Assembly: GCA_965221815.1 (NCBI GenBank)
Contig: OZ244915.1
Coordinates: 2,542,001-2,606,000 of the forward strand
From: JAPOXR01 sp965221815
Lineage (GTDB): Bacteria > Pseudomonadota > Alphaproteobacteria > Rhodobacterales > Rhodobacteraceae
Reading direction: 5' to 3'
DNA: 64,000 nt
The notes beneath the pieces are model-generated. The model made no database searches. It saw nothing but the letters and a program-made list of their open reading frames with translations, and was not told where the DNA came from. Shown here in pieces: positions 44,832-54,623 of the stretch. How positions within the stretch are numbered: the first letter of the stretch is position 1; the number at the start of each line of letters is the position of its first letter. Made by a program: the position numbers and the translations under genes.

Positions 44832-46034
44832 ATGAACGATATTGTCATTCTGGATGGCACACGTACGGCTATCGGAACCTTTGGCGGCACACTGGCAAAT
44901 GTGACACCGATCGAAATGGGAACGACCGTGGTCAAGGCGGCCATGGAAAAATCCGGGATAGAGCCCAAACAAGTCGGACATGTGGCGTTTGGACATGTCA
45001 TCAACACCGAACCCCGTGACATGTATCTTTCACGGGTCGCCTCCATGGAGGCAGGAATTCCCGACACCATACCGGCAATGAATGTCAATCGCCTGTGTGG
45101 ATCAGGAGCCCAGGCGATCGTATCGGTGCTCCAGTCTCTTGCACTGGACGATGCCGATTTCGGTGTCGCCGCCGGTTCCGAGAATATGAGCCGCTCGCCG
45201 CATCTGCTGGCTTCAGCAAGGTGGGGACAGAAAATGGGAGACGCCGCCGCAGCTGATGCGATGATTGGCGCCCTGACCTGTCCGTTCGGGACAGGGCATA
45301 TGGGCGTGACCGCCGAAAATGTTGCAGCGGAACACGAGATTTCGCGCCAGCAGCAGGACGATTTTGCCCTGGAAAGCCAACGCCGCGCCGGTCAGGCAAT
45401 CAAGGAGGGTGTCTTTCGCAGCCAGATCACGCCGGTCGAGGTGCAGGTCCGCCGCGAAACAAGATCGTTCGGCACTGACGAATATCCTCAAGAAACAACC
45501 ATTGAAGGATTGTCGAGCCTGCGTGCTGTCTTTCAGAAAGATGGGACTGTGACTGCAGGAAATGCATCGGGAATCAATGACGGCGCAGCGGCAATTGTGC
45601 TGGCCCGCGCCGAAGCCGCCGAAAAAGCAGGGCTGCAACCAAGGGCACGATTTCTTGGATACGCACATGCTGGCGTACGCCCTGAAACCATGGGAATCGG
45701 ACCCGTGCCGGCTGTCAGAAAACTGCTGGATAAGGTGGGTCTGGGCACCGATGACTTTGACGTGATTGAATCGAACGAGGCTTTTGCCGCCCAGGCATTG
45801 GCAGTCAATAAGGAACTCAATCTTGACCCCACGCGCGTGAACCCCAACGGCGGTGCCATTGCACTCGGGCATCCAATTGGTGCGACCGGCGTCATCATTA
45901 CTGTCAAAGCTCTGTATGAACTCGAACGAATCCGTGGAAAACGCGCATTGGTGACCATGTGCATCGGTGGCGGCCAGGGAATTGCCCTGGCCTTTGAGCG
46001 CACCCGTCACGGGTCAAACGACAAATTCAGATAA
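44832..46034 (+). CDS. Acetyl-CoA C-acetyltransferase (beta-ketothiolase)
   Basis: Biosynthetic-type thiolase of 400 residues, joining two acetyl-CoA to acetoacetyl-CoA or the reverse. Catalytic Cys in NVNRLCGSGAQAIV, the GTGHMGVTAENVA loop, ESNEAFAAQA, the catalytic His in GGAIALGHPIGATG and the second Cys in TMCIGGGQGIAL are all present. It could serve polyhydroxybutyrate synthesis (PhaA), or short-chain fatty acid use (AtoB); no phaB, phaC or CoA-transferase gene is adjacent to decide. GGAG lies upstream of the ATG. Confidence 0.93.
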   Translation: MNDIVILDGTRTAIGTFGGTLANVTPIEMGTTVVKAAMEKSGIEPKQVGHVAFGHVINTEPRDMYLSRVASMEAGIPDTIPAMNVNRLCGSGAQAIVSVLQSLALDDADFGVAAGSENMSRSPHLLASARWGQKMGDAAAADAMIGALTCPFGTGHMGVTAENVAAEHEISRQQQDDFALESQRRAGQAIKEGVFRSQITPVEVQVRRETRSFGTDEYPQETTIEGLSSLRAVFQKDGTVTAGNASGINDGAAAIVLARAEAAEKAGLQPRARFLGYAHAGVRPETMGIGPVPAVRKLLDKVGLGTDDFDVIESNEAFAAQALAVNKELNLDPTRVNPNGGAIALGHPIGATGVIITVKALYELERIRGKRALVTMCIGGGQGIALAFERTRHGSNDKFR

Positions 46035-46698
46035 ACGAAAAACAGGGCAGGCGAACATGACCTGAACCCGATCAGCAAATTCTGAAAGTTGATCCGACCC
46101 TGATCCATCATTGGCTGAATTCCCTACAGGACGTGTCGTCGCAATGGTCTCGGACACGCATTCTGGAATCACTGACCCGGGAACCCTGCGCATTGGCATT
46201 GGTGCTGTGCAATATCCCGTGATGTGCGACCGCCCGTACAACATTTGCCCAAACAAAACGGCCTAACCATTTCCACTGAAAACAGATCGTGATCACCAGG
46301 TGCACTCCCGGTATCATGCAGAAGAACGCCAGATTTTCCCTCGTCGTCAGCGGCACTGTCGCCATCTCAAGTCGCAACCTGCCAATGCCGGTCGAATCGG
46401 GAAACTTTGCCCCATCCATGGCGTCGTCCTGCACCCGCACAGAAGGAATCACATCAGCCCCCGTTGGTGCTGTGCAGTTCACATTTGTCGTCTGCAGAAA
46501 CCGATAGATCGATAGGCCTGGTTTTCGGGGCCTGGTATCCATCACTGACCACACGAATTTGACAGCAGAATCAGAGGTGGATACTGATTGCCGGCGCGAG
46601 GAGACTTGACCTGAAGGTTGGTTTCCTTTCTTGTTTCATGGACTTGATGCTTTGACATCTTTCCATGCCTCGAAGATCAATGGATCAGGTCACCGCCG
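46035..46698. other. Gene-free stretch of about 660 bases
   Basis: Between the thiolase and adenine deaminase. A 148-codon minus-strand frame (46108-46554) begins at GTG without a ribosome site and shows no family motif, so it is not called. No RNA gene was recognised. Confidence 0.35.
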
Positions 46699-48510
46699 AT
46701 GCACGACAGTTTCACGATAGCGCCCTGGCACCAGTCATTGCGCCAATTGGTCAACGTCGCCGCGGGAAGGCACCCGGCAGATTTGGTCGTGCGCGGGGCC
46801 GTTTGGGTCAATGTGCAGAGTCGTGAACTTATCCCCGATACCGACCTTGCGGTCAGTGCCGGCCGTTTTGCCTATTGCGGTGAGGATGCCAGTCATTGTG
46901 TGGGCGAAAACACAGTTATTATTGAAGCTGATGGCAAATATGCCGTGCCGGGCCTGTGCGATGGACATATGCATATTGAATCGGGGATGCTGACGCCGGC
47001 ACGATTTGCCGAAGCGATCATTGCCCATGGAACGACGACACTCTTCGCCGATCCTCACGAGATCGCCAATGTTCTTGGAATCGATGGCGTGCGTTTGATG
47101 CTGAACGAATCGCTGATGCAGCCGATCAACATCTACATGCAGATGCCCTCTTGTGCGCCCTCGGCGCCCGGACTCGAGACGACCGGTCGCTGTATCAAGC
47201 CGGACGATGTTGCAGAAGCCATGACCTGGCCCGGGATCATCGGACTCGGAGAGATGATGAATTTTCCCGATGTGGTGGCTGGCGATCAGCAAATGCTTGC
47301 GGAAATTGCAGCAACGCAGGCAGCTGGCAAGACCGTCGGCGGACATTATGCATCACTTGACCTCGGAGTCGACTTTCATGCCTACCTGGCAGGCGGACCC
47401 GCCGACGATCATGAAGGCACCCGGGAGATTGATGCGATCAGCCGTGTACGTCAGGGAATGCGCAGCATGATACGACTGGGTTCAGCCTGGTATGATGTGG
47501 CAAGCCAGATTACGGCGATCACCGAGAAGGGATTGGATCCGCGTCACTTTATTCTCTGCACCGATGACTGTTTCTGTGCCACTCTGGTGGAAGACGGGCA
47601 TATGGATCGTGTCGTTCGACACGCGATTGACTGTGGCTGCACACCGTTGGTGGCCCTGCAAATGGCGACGATCAACGTCGCAGAACATTTTGGGCTTGAG
47701 CGCGAAATCGGGTCCATCGCGCCAGGCCGCCGCGCCGACCTGTTTCTGACGGACTGCCTGACTGAGCTTCCTGTCAGCGACGTGTTTGCCCGCGGGCGAC
47801 ATCTGGCATCGCAGGGAAAACTGCTCATCGAGACACCCCGCCTTGATTGGCCAGTCGAAGCACTCAACACTGTCAAGCTGGGCAGGACGCTCGACGCGCA
47901 CGATTTTCGGCTCAAAGCCCCGAATAGCACCGCGTCGTCAGTTCGTTGCAAAGTGATCGGCGTCGTTGAAAATCAAGCCCCAACGAAACATCTCAAGGCC
48001 ACCCTGCCAGTACATCATGGTTTCGTCAAAAGTGATCCAGAACAGGACATCTGTCACATTGCGCTGGTTGAACGACATCGGCGTACAGGTCATGTTGTCA
48101 ATGCGCTGGTGCGTGGGTTTGGCTATCGGGGATCCATGGCTCTTGCCTCCACGATTGCGCATGACAGTCACCATATGATCGTCGTCGGCACCGACCCGTT
48201 ATTGATGGCGCAGGCCGCCAATCGACTCGGAACCATCCAGGGCGGCATTTCCCTGTGGAGGGATGGTGCGGAAATTGCCTCTGTGCACCTGCCGGTTGCC
48301 GGATTGATGTCACCGCTTCCTGCTCAGGAGGTGGCTGCAACGGTCATGCAACTGAATACCGAGCTCGCCGCATGCGGCTGCCAGTTGAATAACGCTGTCA
48401 TGCAGCATTCTCTCCTCGCCTTGCCAGTTATCCCCGAATTGCGGATTTCCGATCTTGGGCTTGTCGATGCCGTGTCATTCGAACTGGTCAGCCCATTTGA
48501 TGAAGATTGA
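46699..48510 (+). CDS. ade: Adenine deaminase
   Basis: Amidohydrolase-superfamily enzyme of 603 residues turning adenine into hypoxanthine and ammonia. Metal motifs: VPGLCDGHMHIESGML (HxH), LFADPHEIANVLG, GLGEMMNFPDVV (Glu) and the later FILCTDDCFCATLV (Asp). The C-terminal half has GFVKSDPEQDICHIALVERH and the DSHHMIVVGTD segment typical of Ade. The AMP nucleosidase gene starts immediately after its stop, so adenine made there is passed to this enzyme. Confidence 0.92.
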   Translation: MHDSFTIAPWHQSLRQLVNVAAGRHPADLVVRGAVWVNVQSRELIPDTDLAVSAGRFAYCGEDASHCVGENTVIIEADGKYAVPGLCDGHMHIESGMLTPARFAEAIIAHGTTTLFADPHEIANVLGIDGVRLMLNESLMQPINIYMQMPSCAPSAPGLETTGRCIKPDDVAEAMTWPGIIGLGEMMNFPDVVAGDQQMLAEIAATQAAGKTVGGHYASLDLGVDFHAYLAGGPADDHEGTREIDAISRVRQGMRSMIRLGSAWYDVASQITAITEKGLDPRHFILCTDDCFCATLVEDGHMDRVVRHAIDCGCTPLVALQMATINVAEHFGLEREIGSIAPGRRADLFLTDCLTELPVSDVFARGRHLASQGKLLIETPRLDWPVEALNTVKLGRTLDAHDFRLKAPNSTASSVRCKVIGVVENQAPTKHLKATLPVHHGFVKSDPEQDICHIALVERHRRTGHVVNALVRGFGYRGSMALASTIAHDSHHMIVVGTDPLLMAQAANRLGTIQGGISLWRDGAEIASVHLPVAGLMSPLPAQEVAATVMQLNTELAACGCQLNNAVMQHSLLALPVIPELRISDLGLVDAVSFELVSPFDED

Positions 48511-49986
48511 ATGATGAAGATTGACGGACACTTTATCACACCGCCACGCCGCCAACCGGTCACAATCGATGATGCCACGCAAGCGGTCACGAAACTCGAA
48601 GAATTATATGACGAAGCGACCGATTTTCTGCGGCATAGTCTGTGTCAGACGATGCGTGAGGGCAGTTGTAGCCAGAGATTTCGGGCCTTCTATCCCGAAC
48701 TGCGGATTGCCATCGAAACCCATATCGGTGCCGACAGCCGTCTGTCTTTTGGTCATGTTTACGGAATGGGAGAATTCGCCACGACGATCACGCGCCCCGA
48801 CCTGTTTCGTTCCTATCTCGGGCAACAAATCAGCCTGCTTTTGAGAAATTACCGCGTACCGGTCACGGTCGCACAATCATCAGTCCCGATTCCGGTGCAT
48901 TTCGCATTCGGGGACTCAGGCGAAATTGATCGTTTTCAGGGATCACTGGAAGTGCCCCTGCGCGACGCTTTCGACGTGCCCGATCTCAGCAATATCAACG
49001 ATGATATCGTCAATGGAGTCAAGATTCTGGATGACGAAGGGGTCAAGCCATTGGCACCATTCACTGCGCAGCGGGTCGACTATTCCTTGGCACGGTTGCG
49101 TCATTACACCGCCACCAAAGCTGATCATTTTCAGAATTTTGTCCTGTTCACCAACTATCAATTCTATGTTGACGGATTCACTGAATATGCCCGTAAAAAG
49201 CTCGCCGACCCACAATCTGGCTATACTGAACTGGTTGCACCGGGGGAAATCTCTCTCACGGATCCGGATGACGCGTTACGCAAACCCGACCGAATGCCGC
49301 AGATGCCCACCTATCATCTCAAACGTCGTGATGGGAACGGGATTACCCTGGTCAATATTGGTGTTGGTCCATCCAATGCCAAAACGGCGACCGACCATAT
49401 CGCGGTTCTCCGCCCCCGCGCCTGGCTGATGGTTGGGCATTGTGCCGGTCTCAGAAATACACAGAGTTTGGGCGACTATGTGCTCGCCCATGCCTATCTA
49501 CGCGAAGACCAGGTCCTGGACGATGATCTTCCGGTCTGGGTCCCCATACCTGCACTCGCCGAAATTCAGATCGCTCTGGAAAATGCCGTCGCCGAGGTCA
49601 CCGAATTCAAAGGTTATGAACTGAAACGCATCATGCGAACCGGAACTGTGGCTTCTGTCGATAACCGGAACTGGGAGCTCCGCATCAAGGCCGGTCATTT
49701 GCGGCGTCTCAGTCAGTCGCGGGCCATTGCGATGGATATGGAATCGGCGACCATTGCTGCCAATGGATTCCGCTACCGTGTTCCCTATGGCACATTCCTC
49801 TGCGTTTCGGACAAGCCGCTCCAAGGTGAACTCAAACTGCCCGGAATGGCCACACGATTCTACCAAAGCCAGGTGGAGACACATCTCAGTATTGGCATTC
49901 GCGCGATGGAGTCGCTTCGTGAAATGCCCCTTGAACATCTCCATTCGCGAAAATTACGCAGTTTTGAGGAAACTGCTTTTTTGTGA
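48511..49986 (+). CDS. amn: AMP nucleosidase
   Basis: Hydrolyses AMP to adenine and ribose 5-phosphate, controlling the AMP pool. The N-terminal Amn domain carries FGHVYGMGEFATTITRPDLF and SSVPIPVHFAFGDSGEID; the C-terminal nucleoside phosphorylase fold has VNIGVGPSNAKTATDHI, AWLMVGHCAGLRNTQSLGDY and AIAMDMESATIAANG. 491 residues, close to the Escherichia coli enzyme. The start abuts the ade stop (TGAATGATG), indicating coupling; the second ATG (48514) may also be used. Confidence 0.94.
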   Translation: MMKIDGHFITPPRRQPVTIDDATQAVTKLEELYDEATDFLRHSLCQTMREGSCSQRFRAFYPELRIAIETHIGADSRLSFGHVYGMGEFATTITRPDLFRSYLGQQISLLLRNYRVPVTVAQSSVPIPVHFAFGDSGEIDRFQGSLEVPLRDAFDVPDLSNINDDIVNGVKILDDEGVKPLAPFTAQRVDYSLARLRHYTATKADHFQNFVLFTNYQFYVDGFTEYARKKLADPQSGYTELVAPGEISLTDPDDALRKPDRMPQMPTYHLKRRDGNGITLVNIGVGPSNAKTATDHIAVLRPRAWLMVGHCAGLRNTQSLGDYVLAHAYLREDQVLDDDLPVWVPIPALAEIQIALENAVAEVTEFKGYELKRIMRTGTVASVDNRNWELRIKAGHLRRLSQSRAIAMDMESATIAANGFRYRVPYGTFLCVSDKPLQGELKLPGMATRFYQSQVETHLSIGIRAMESLREMPLEHLHSRKLRSFEETAFL

Positions 49987-50119
49987 ACAATATGTGGTGA
50001 GTTTTCTTCCCATATAGGCTTTACAAATGGCGAGCAATTTGGTTGAAAACAGTGGTACTGAGCCTATTGCAGCTCAATTCACTTCAAAATGAACCCCGAA
50101 AAGAAGGAAGGTTATTTTA

Positions 50120-50419
50120 ATGGCAATCAAACCCTTGACAAAGGCCGAACTGATCGCAGCAGTGACAGATTCACTTGACGGTGGTAGCCTCGGGCCCAAA
50201 AATGTTGATCAAGTGATCATGGCGCTCTCTTCCGTGGTAACCGAGACCGTTGCAGGTGGCGGTGCCGTCACACTCCCCGGTATTGGTAAAATTGAAGGCC
50301 GGCAAAAGCCCGCCCGGACCGTCAGAAATCCTCAAACTGGCCAATCATTCGTAAAGGAGGCACATCTGGCTCCACGAATGGTTTTTGCCAAGGCACTCAA
50401 GACAGCCTGCGACGGCTGA
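50120..50419 (+). CDS. HU/IHF-family DNA-binding protein
   Basis: Histone-like protein of 99 residues. The dimerisation helices start at LTKAELIAAVTDSL; the beta-arm region is GGGAVTLPGIGKIEGRQKPARTVRNPQTG, with RNPQTG being the conserved arm tip. The C-terminus is AHLAPRMVFAKALKTAC. A GAAGGAAGG lies about ten bases before the ATG. It is slightly divergent from ordinary HU and stands alone, so it is probably a paralogue rather than the main HU. Confidence 0.88.
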   Translation: MAIKPLTKAELIAAVTDSLDGGSLGPKNVDQVIMALSSVVTETVAGGGAVTLPGIGKIEGRQKPARTVRNPQTGQSFVKEAHLAPRMVFAKALKTACDG

Positions 50420-50728
50420 CCAACAACGATGACGTTGTACCAGTCAGTCACGCGGTGCAATTCTTCAAAAATCTCAGAAGCCGGTACGGCGTGTCGGTGG
50501 CACCTGAATCGGTAGAATTTGGGCGCGGATGGAAGATCAGGAAGCTTCTCGTTCGCGCCCTCTGCCCTGAACACCAGGCCTGTTTCGGTAGTGGCCGGAT
50601 GCACCCATTTCGCCGAACATTTCAATTCAGCGTACGAAACCGCATGAGAGCCACATCGCCACCTAACCGGTGATCGTTCTGTGTGACTGACACCAGTCTC
50701 ACAAATCCTGTGATGGGACATCCATGAT
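50420..50728. other. Convergent intergenic region
   Basis: About 310 bases between the HU gene and the FGGY kinase. No gene, RNA or clear terminator was recognised. Confidence 0.35.
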
Positions 50729-52204
50729 TTATGTCTTCGTAATCAGCAGTCGATTGAGCTGATCCTGGCGCTCCAACAAAGATCCCCACGCCACACGATT
50801 CCGCAAAGATGGTTCCAGAGGATCGCGTGCATGTGTCATTCCCGCGGCGGCGGAATCGAAATCAGGATACCACCCGAGGCCTTTGGCAGCGGTCACCGCC
50901 GCCCCCAATGACGAGGCTTCAAGCGAGTCGCTGACCCGCAGCGGCAACCCACTGGCATCGGCAAGCATCTGGCACCATAACCGGGAATTGGCACCCCCGC
51001 CAACAGCGATGATCCTGTCAATCGCGACTCCCCTTGCCTGCATGGCAATGACTGTACGTACCGCTTCGCCCGTGAGCGCTTCGAGTATCGCCCTGTAGAC
51101 ATGACACGATCCGTGATCGGCCCGCATTCCGACAATGGCCGCAGCAGCATCCATCCGCCAATGCGGATTCATACATCCCGACAGATAGGGGCTGACGATG
51201 ACTCCGTGGCTGCCGACTGGCAACTCGCTGGCCTGGCCCTCCAATGCGGACAGAACCGCAGGATCCGACTCAGACGCCAGAAATTTCCGCACAAACCAGT
51301 CAATCAGAAACGTCCCCGCCCGCAACACGCCCTCGTAGAAATAGCCATCTCCTGTCGGCGAACACATTGTCCGCCAGTCGCGCGCGGCAATGGGTTCGGC
51401 TCCCCAGGCACCCATGATTTGTGCGGTGCCCAGATTAAGATAGGATCGTCCGGCACGCACAGCATTGACTCCGAGTCCGGCACATTGCCCGTCTCCCCCA
51501 GCGGCGATCACGACGAGACCCCGTGGCAATCCTGTTGCCTCGGCAGCTGCTTCGCTCACCATTCCAATGCAACTGCCAGGTTGGATCACACCGGCGAACT
51601 GGGAACGCCTGAGCCCGATGCAGGAGATAATCTCTTCGGACCATTCCTTCGTGGTGATATCGAAACATCCCGTCGGATCAGCACTGGTCCAGCTGGCGCA
51701 ACATTTCCCGGTCAACCGGAGGGTCAGATATCCGTGCACATCAACGAAGATATGGGTCGCTGCGAGCGTTTCGGGTTCATGTTTTGCCAGCCAGTGGAGA
51801 CGGTAGACAACAGGGGTCAGGTCAGGGGGTTTGCCGGTAATCCTGTGAAGGAATTCCGGGCTGAATTCGGCATTGAATTCGGCAACAGAATCCCGTGCCC
51901 GCTCATCAAGCCAGACCAATGCCGGACGAATCGCCTGTCCATTTCGATCCAGAAAACCGACCGTTTCGCGCTGGTTGGATATGGCGATTGCCTGTGCCTT
52001 GGAGAGATCAATCTGTGTGCCAAGTTCGCTGACCGCGGCAACGAAGGATACCCACCAATCTTCGGGATTCTGTTCAAAACCCCCGTCTCCGAGTTCAGAC
52101 ATGGGAATCGATGAGCGCCCCTCCGCAAGGGAGTTGCCATTGCAATCCCAGGCTATGGCCTTGGTTGATTGCGTTGAACTGTCAATTCCGATCACAAATT
52201 CCAA
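50729..52204 (-). CDS. FGGY-family carbohydrate kinase (xylulokinase-like)
   Basis: Sugar or polyol kinase of 491 residues with the actin-like ATPase fold. N-terminal phosphate 1 motif VIGIDSSTQSTKAIAWD, then AIAISNQRETVGFLDRNG, ALVWLDERA, the catalytic region AAGGDGQCAGLGVNAV (Asp) and the adenosine motif IIAVGGGANSRLWCQMLAD. It is closest in pattern to xylulokinases and related ketose or alditol kinases, but substrate cannot be read. It starts at TTG 52204 with a GGGGGAAG upstream. It is divergent from the dehydrogenase-phosphatase-aldolase genes and probably belongs to the same pathway. Confidence 0.9.
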   Translation of the reverse strand: MEFVIGIDSSTQSTKAIAWDCNGNSLAEGRSSIPMSELGDGGFEQNPEDWWVSFVAAVSELGTQIDLSKAQAIAISNQRETVGFLDRNGQAIRPALVWLDERARDSVAEFNAEFSPEFLHRITGKPPDLTPVVYRLHWLAKHEPETLAATHIFVDVHGYLTLRLTGKCCASWTSADPTGCFDITTKEWSEEIISCIGLRRSQFAGVIQPGSCIGMVSEAAAEATGLPRGLVVIAAGGDGQCAGLGVNAVRAGRSYLNLGTAQIMGAWGAEPIAARDWRTMCSPTGDGYFYEGVLRAGTFLIDWFVRKFLASESDPAVLSALEGQASELPVGSHGVIVSPYLSGCMNPHWRMDAAAAIVGMRADHGSCHVYRAILEALTGEAVRTVIAMQARGVAIDRIIAVGGGANSRLWCQMLADASGLPLRVSDSLEASSLGAAVTAAKGLGWYPDFDSAAAGMTHARDPLEPSLRNRVAWGSLLERQDQLNRLLITKT

Positions 52205-52264
52205 TGGTCTTCCCCCTGTTCAACCTGCAAAATGACAAATCATCTTGCATCCTTTAACCCGGAC

Positions 52265-52297
52265 TTGACACTTTCTGACTGCGTAACGCAATGTCAA
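52265..52297. promoter_or_regulatory. Symmetrical divergent control region of the sugar cluster
   Basis: TTGACA (52265-52270) and TGTCAA (52292-52297) are inverted copies 21 bases apart, around a GCGTAACGC palindrome (52281-52289). Each hexamer is a perfect -35 for one of the two divergent genes. A regulator bound to the centre could control both directions. No adjacent regulator gene is present, and -10 boxes are weak. Confidence 0.4.
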
Positions 52298-52388
52298 ACG
52301 GGTAGTTGCTCGGCATCAACTGCCGGCGTTGCAGGTTTTCCGGACCTCACGCGATGACAGGCAACCAGATGAATTGGGAAATCATATC

Positions 52389-53747
52389 ATGAGCCATCAT
52401 GTTTCTGCCCTGACCCGTGGCGGCCCGCGGACGGGCTATTGGACGGAGCTCATTGATGACATTTGTGCCGGCACATGGATCAATCCCTTGACCGGTAAAC
52501 AGATACGTTCATCCTTCGATTGTCGGATTGTCATTGAAGAATCATTGGATTGTATGGAGGCAGAACTGGTTCTTGATCTTGGATTGAGGCCGCCTTTCGC
52601 CGTCGTTTCAGATACAGAAATCCACACGTCTCCAGCCGCACGACTGATTCAAAATCTGCTCAAAGAGGAGGATGGAACCCAGATCATCCTTGATTGCCCC
52701 CATGCCGATATGTCAACCATCCGCAAGCTGACGTCACAGCTTGCAGATTACAATTCCGCCATCGCCGTGGGCTCCGGGACAATCAACGATCTGGTGAAGT
52801 TTTCAACCCATCAGCTGCGCCGCCCCTACTGTGTCTTTGCAACCGCTGGGTCGATGAACGGCTACACCTCTTCAACCGCTTCCATCACACTTGATAGCGG
52901 ACTGAAAGTTTCACTGCCGGCGCATCTTCCAGCCGGATTCTTTGTGGATCTACAGATTTGTGCGGCGGCACCAGCACGACTCAATGCCGCTGGTTTTGGC
53001 GACTCACTGTGCCGTTCGGTCGCGCAAATCGACTGGTGGATGTCGCATCGACTCCTCGGAACAGAGTATCGGCATGAACCCTACCTGATTGAAATTCCTG
53101 ACGAATTACAACTGATCCAGCGAGCTGCCGGTATCCCGCGTGGTGATATTGATGCGATCGGAACGCTGTTTCGGGTGCTCACACTTTGTGGGTTGGGAAT
53201 CACGTTCACCGGTGTATCAAATCATGGTTCAATGGGTGAGCATCAGATCTCTCACTACATTGATTGTTTTGCCGGTGAACGGCACCCGGGCTCACTGCAT
53301 GGAGAACAGGTCGGAGTCGCCACACTCACAATGGCGCGTATTCAGCAACATCTGCTCGCAGGCGAGAAACCCCCGAAAATCAAACCCGTTGTCATTGACT
53401 TTGACGATATGGTGCGGCGTATGGGACCTGATATCGCAGCGCAATGCCGTGAGCAGAGGCAGAAGAAGGCGATTGATCCCGTACGCGCTGAACAGCTGAA
53501 TGCGAAACTTGAACAAATCTGGCCGGAATTACGCGCCGAATGTCGGGAATTCGCCATTCCGGTCGATGAAATGCGCAACTGGCTGGAAACGGCAGGTGGA
53601 AAGACAACAGCCAAAGCACTTGGAATTCATGTTGACTTGTACCGCGAAGCGGTCATGCATGCACACGAAATGCGGGACCGTTTCTCCTTTGCCGACCTGG
53701 CAGGTGCAAGCGAAATCCTTGATGCTTTGGCCGCTGCGGAGGAATGA
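52389..53747 (+). CDS. sn-Glycerol-1-phosphate dehydrogenase-like protein (AraM/EgsA family)
   Basis: Member of the iron-containing alcohol dehydrogenase/glycerol-1-phosphate dehydrogenase family, about 452 residues. The NAD site is IAVGSGTINDLVKFSTH, followed by YCVFATAGSMNGYTSSTASI; metal His residues are expected in SNHGSMGEHQISHYID and GSLHGEQVGVATL. Relatives reduce dihydroxyacetone phosphate to glycerol 1-phosphate. In this cluster it may instead act on a polyol phosphate. ATG 52389 is chosen as the first Met near the conserved part. It leads an operon with the HAD phosphatase, three bases away. Confidence 0.88.
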   Translation: MSHHVSALTRGGPRTGYWTELIDDICAGTWINPLTGKQIRSSFDCRIVIEESLDCMEAELVLDLGLRPPFAVVSDTEIHTSPAARLIQNLLKEEDGTQIILDCPHADMSTIRKLTSQLADYNSAIAVGSGTINDLVKFSTHQLRRPYCVFATAGSMNGYTSSTASITLDSGLKVSLPAHLPAGFFVDLQICAAAPARLNAAGFGDSLCRSVAQIDWWMSHRLLGTEYRHEPYLIEIPDELQLIQRAAGIPRGDIDAIGTLFRVLTLCGLGITFTGVSNHGSMGEHQISHYIDCFAGERHPGSLHGEQVGVATLTMARIQQHLLAGEKPPKIKPVVIDFDDMVRRMGPDIAAQCREQRQKKAIDPVRAEQLNAKLEQIWPELRAECREFAIPVDEMRNWLETAGGKTTAKALGIHVDLYREAVMHAHEMRDRFSFADLAGASEILDALAAAEE

Positions 53748-53750
53748 ACC

Positions 53751-54548
53751 GTGCGCCCGATTGATGACATGCCGTTGGTCACGGCCCGCAATGTGCGCTT
53801 TGTACTCTGTGATATTGATGACACGATCACCACCGATGGCCGCCTGACAGCGGCCGCCTACCGTTCCATGGAGGAGCTCTCGGAGGCGGGCATCGCAGTT
53901 GTTCCCATTACCGGCCGGCCTGCGGGCTGGTGTGACATGATCGCCCGTCTTTGGCCGGTACACGGCGTGGTCGGGGAAAACGGTGCTTTCTATTACGCTT
54001 ATGACGTTCGGCTTCGGCGAATGCGGCGACGTCACCATCCGAGTCTGGATTCACAGATTTTGCGTACTGATCGGTTTGATCGCATTCGTGAACGGCTTGT
54101 CAACGAGGTGCCTGGCGCGGCGATCTCTGCCGATCAGCCGTTTCGAATCGCCGACCTCGCGGTTGATTATTGTGAGGATGTCAAACCACTTGCCCCGCAG
54201 GACGCACAGCGTATCGCGGACATCTTTGCGGAAGAAGGTGCCGTTGCCAAGGTTTCGTCTATCCATGTCAATGGCTGGTTTGGAGACTACGACAAACTCT
54301 CAATGACTCGCCTTTTCGCCGCAGATATCCTTGATGAGGATGTCAGCGACTCAAATCCAGCATTCGTTTTCATCGGCGACAGCCCAAATGATTCGCCGAT
54401 GTTCGAATTTTTTGAAAATTCCTGTGCAGTTGCCAATGTCTTTCATTTCAGCGATCAGCTCAGTGCCACGCCACGATGGGTTGCAAACTCCGAAAGTGGT
54501 GCAGGATTTTGTGAAATCGTCGGTCATTTGTTGTCGGCAAGGCGATAA
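53751..54548 (+). CDS. HAD-IIB family phosphatase (sugar-phosphate phosphatase-like)
   Basis: Haloacid dehalogenase hydrolase of 265 residues with a C2B cap. Motif I is FVLCDIDDTITTDG (nucleophile Asp and acid/base Asp), motif II VVPITGRPAGW, and motif IV FIGDSPNDSPMFEFF. The pattern resembles sucrose-phosphate and mannosyl-3-phosphoglycerate phosphatases. GGAGGAA at 53738-53744 fixes the start at GTG 53751, only three bases after the dehydrogenase stop. It probably dephosphorylates a pathway intermediate, perhaps the product of the preceding enzyme. Confidence 0.87.
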   Translation: MRPIDDMPLVTARNVRFVLCDIDDTITTDGRLTAAAYRSMEELSEAGIAVVPITGRPAGWCDMIARLWPVHGVVGENGAFYYAYDVRLRRMRRRHHPSLDSQILRTDRFDRIRERLVNEVPGAAISADQPFRIADLAVDYCEDVKPLAPQDAQRIADIFAEEGAVAKVSSIHVNGWFGDYDKLSMTRLFAADILDEDVSDSNPAFVFIGDSPNDSPMFEFFENSCAVANVFHFSDQLSATPRWVANSESGAGFCEIVGHLLSARR

Positions 54549-54623
54549 TGAAGTTGTATCGTAATCGGCGCGCGTGCAGAGAAGGTCATCACGCCGTGCA
54601 CAGCATGAAAGCAAGGATGATTG

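Noticed and set aside
46108..46554. 148-codon minus-strand frame after the thiolase gene
   Set aside because: GTG start without ribosome site, no recognisable motif, unusual residue mix; looks like chance.
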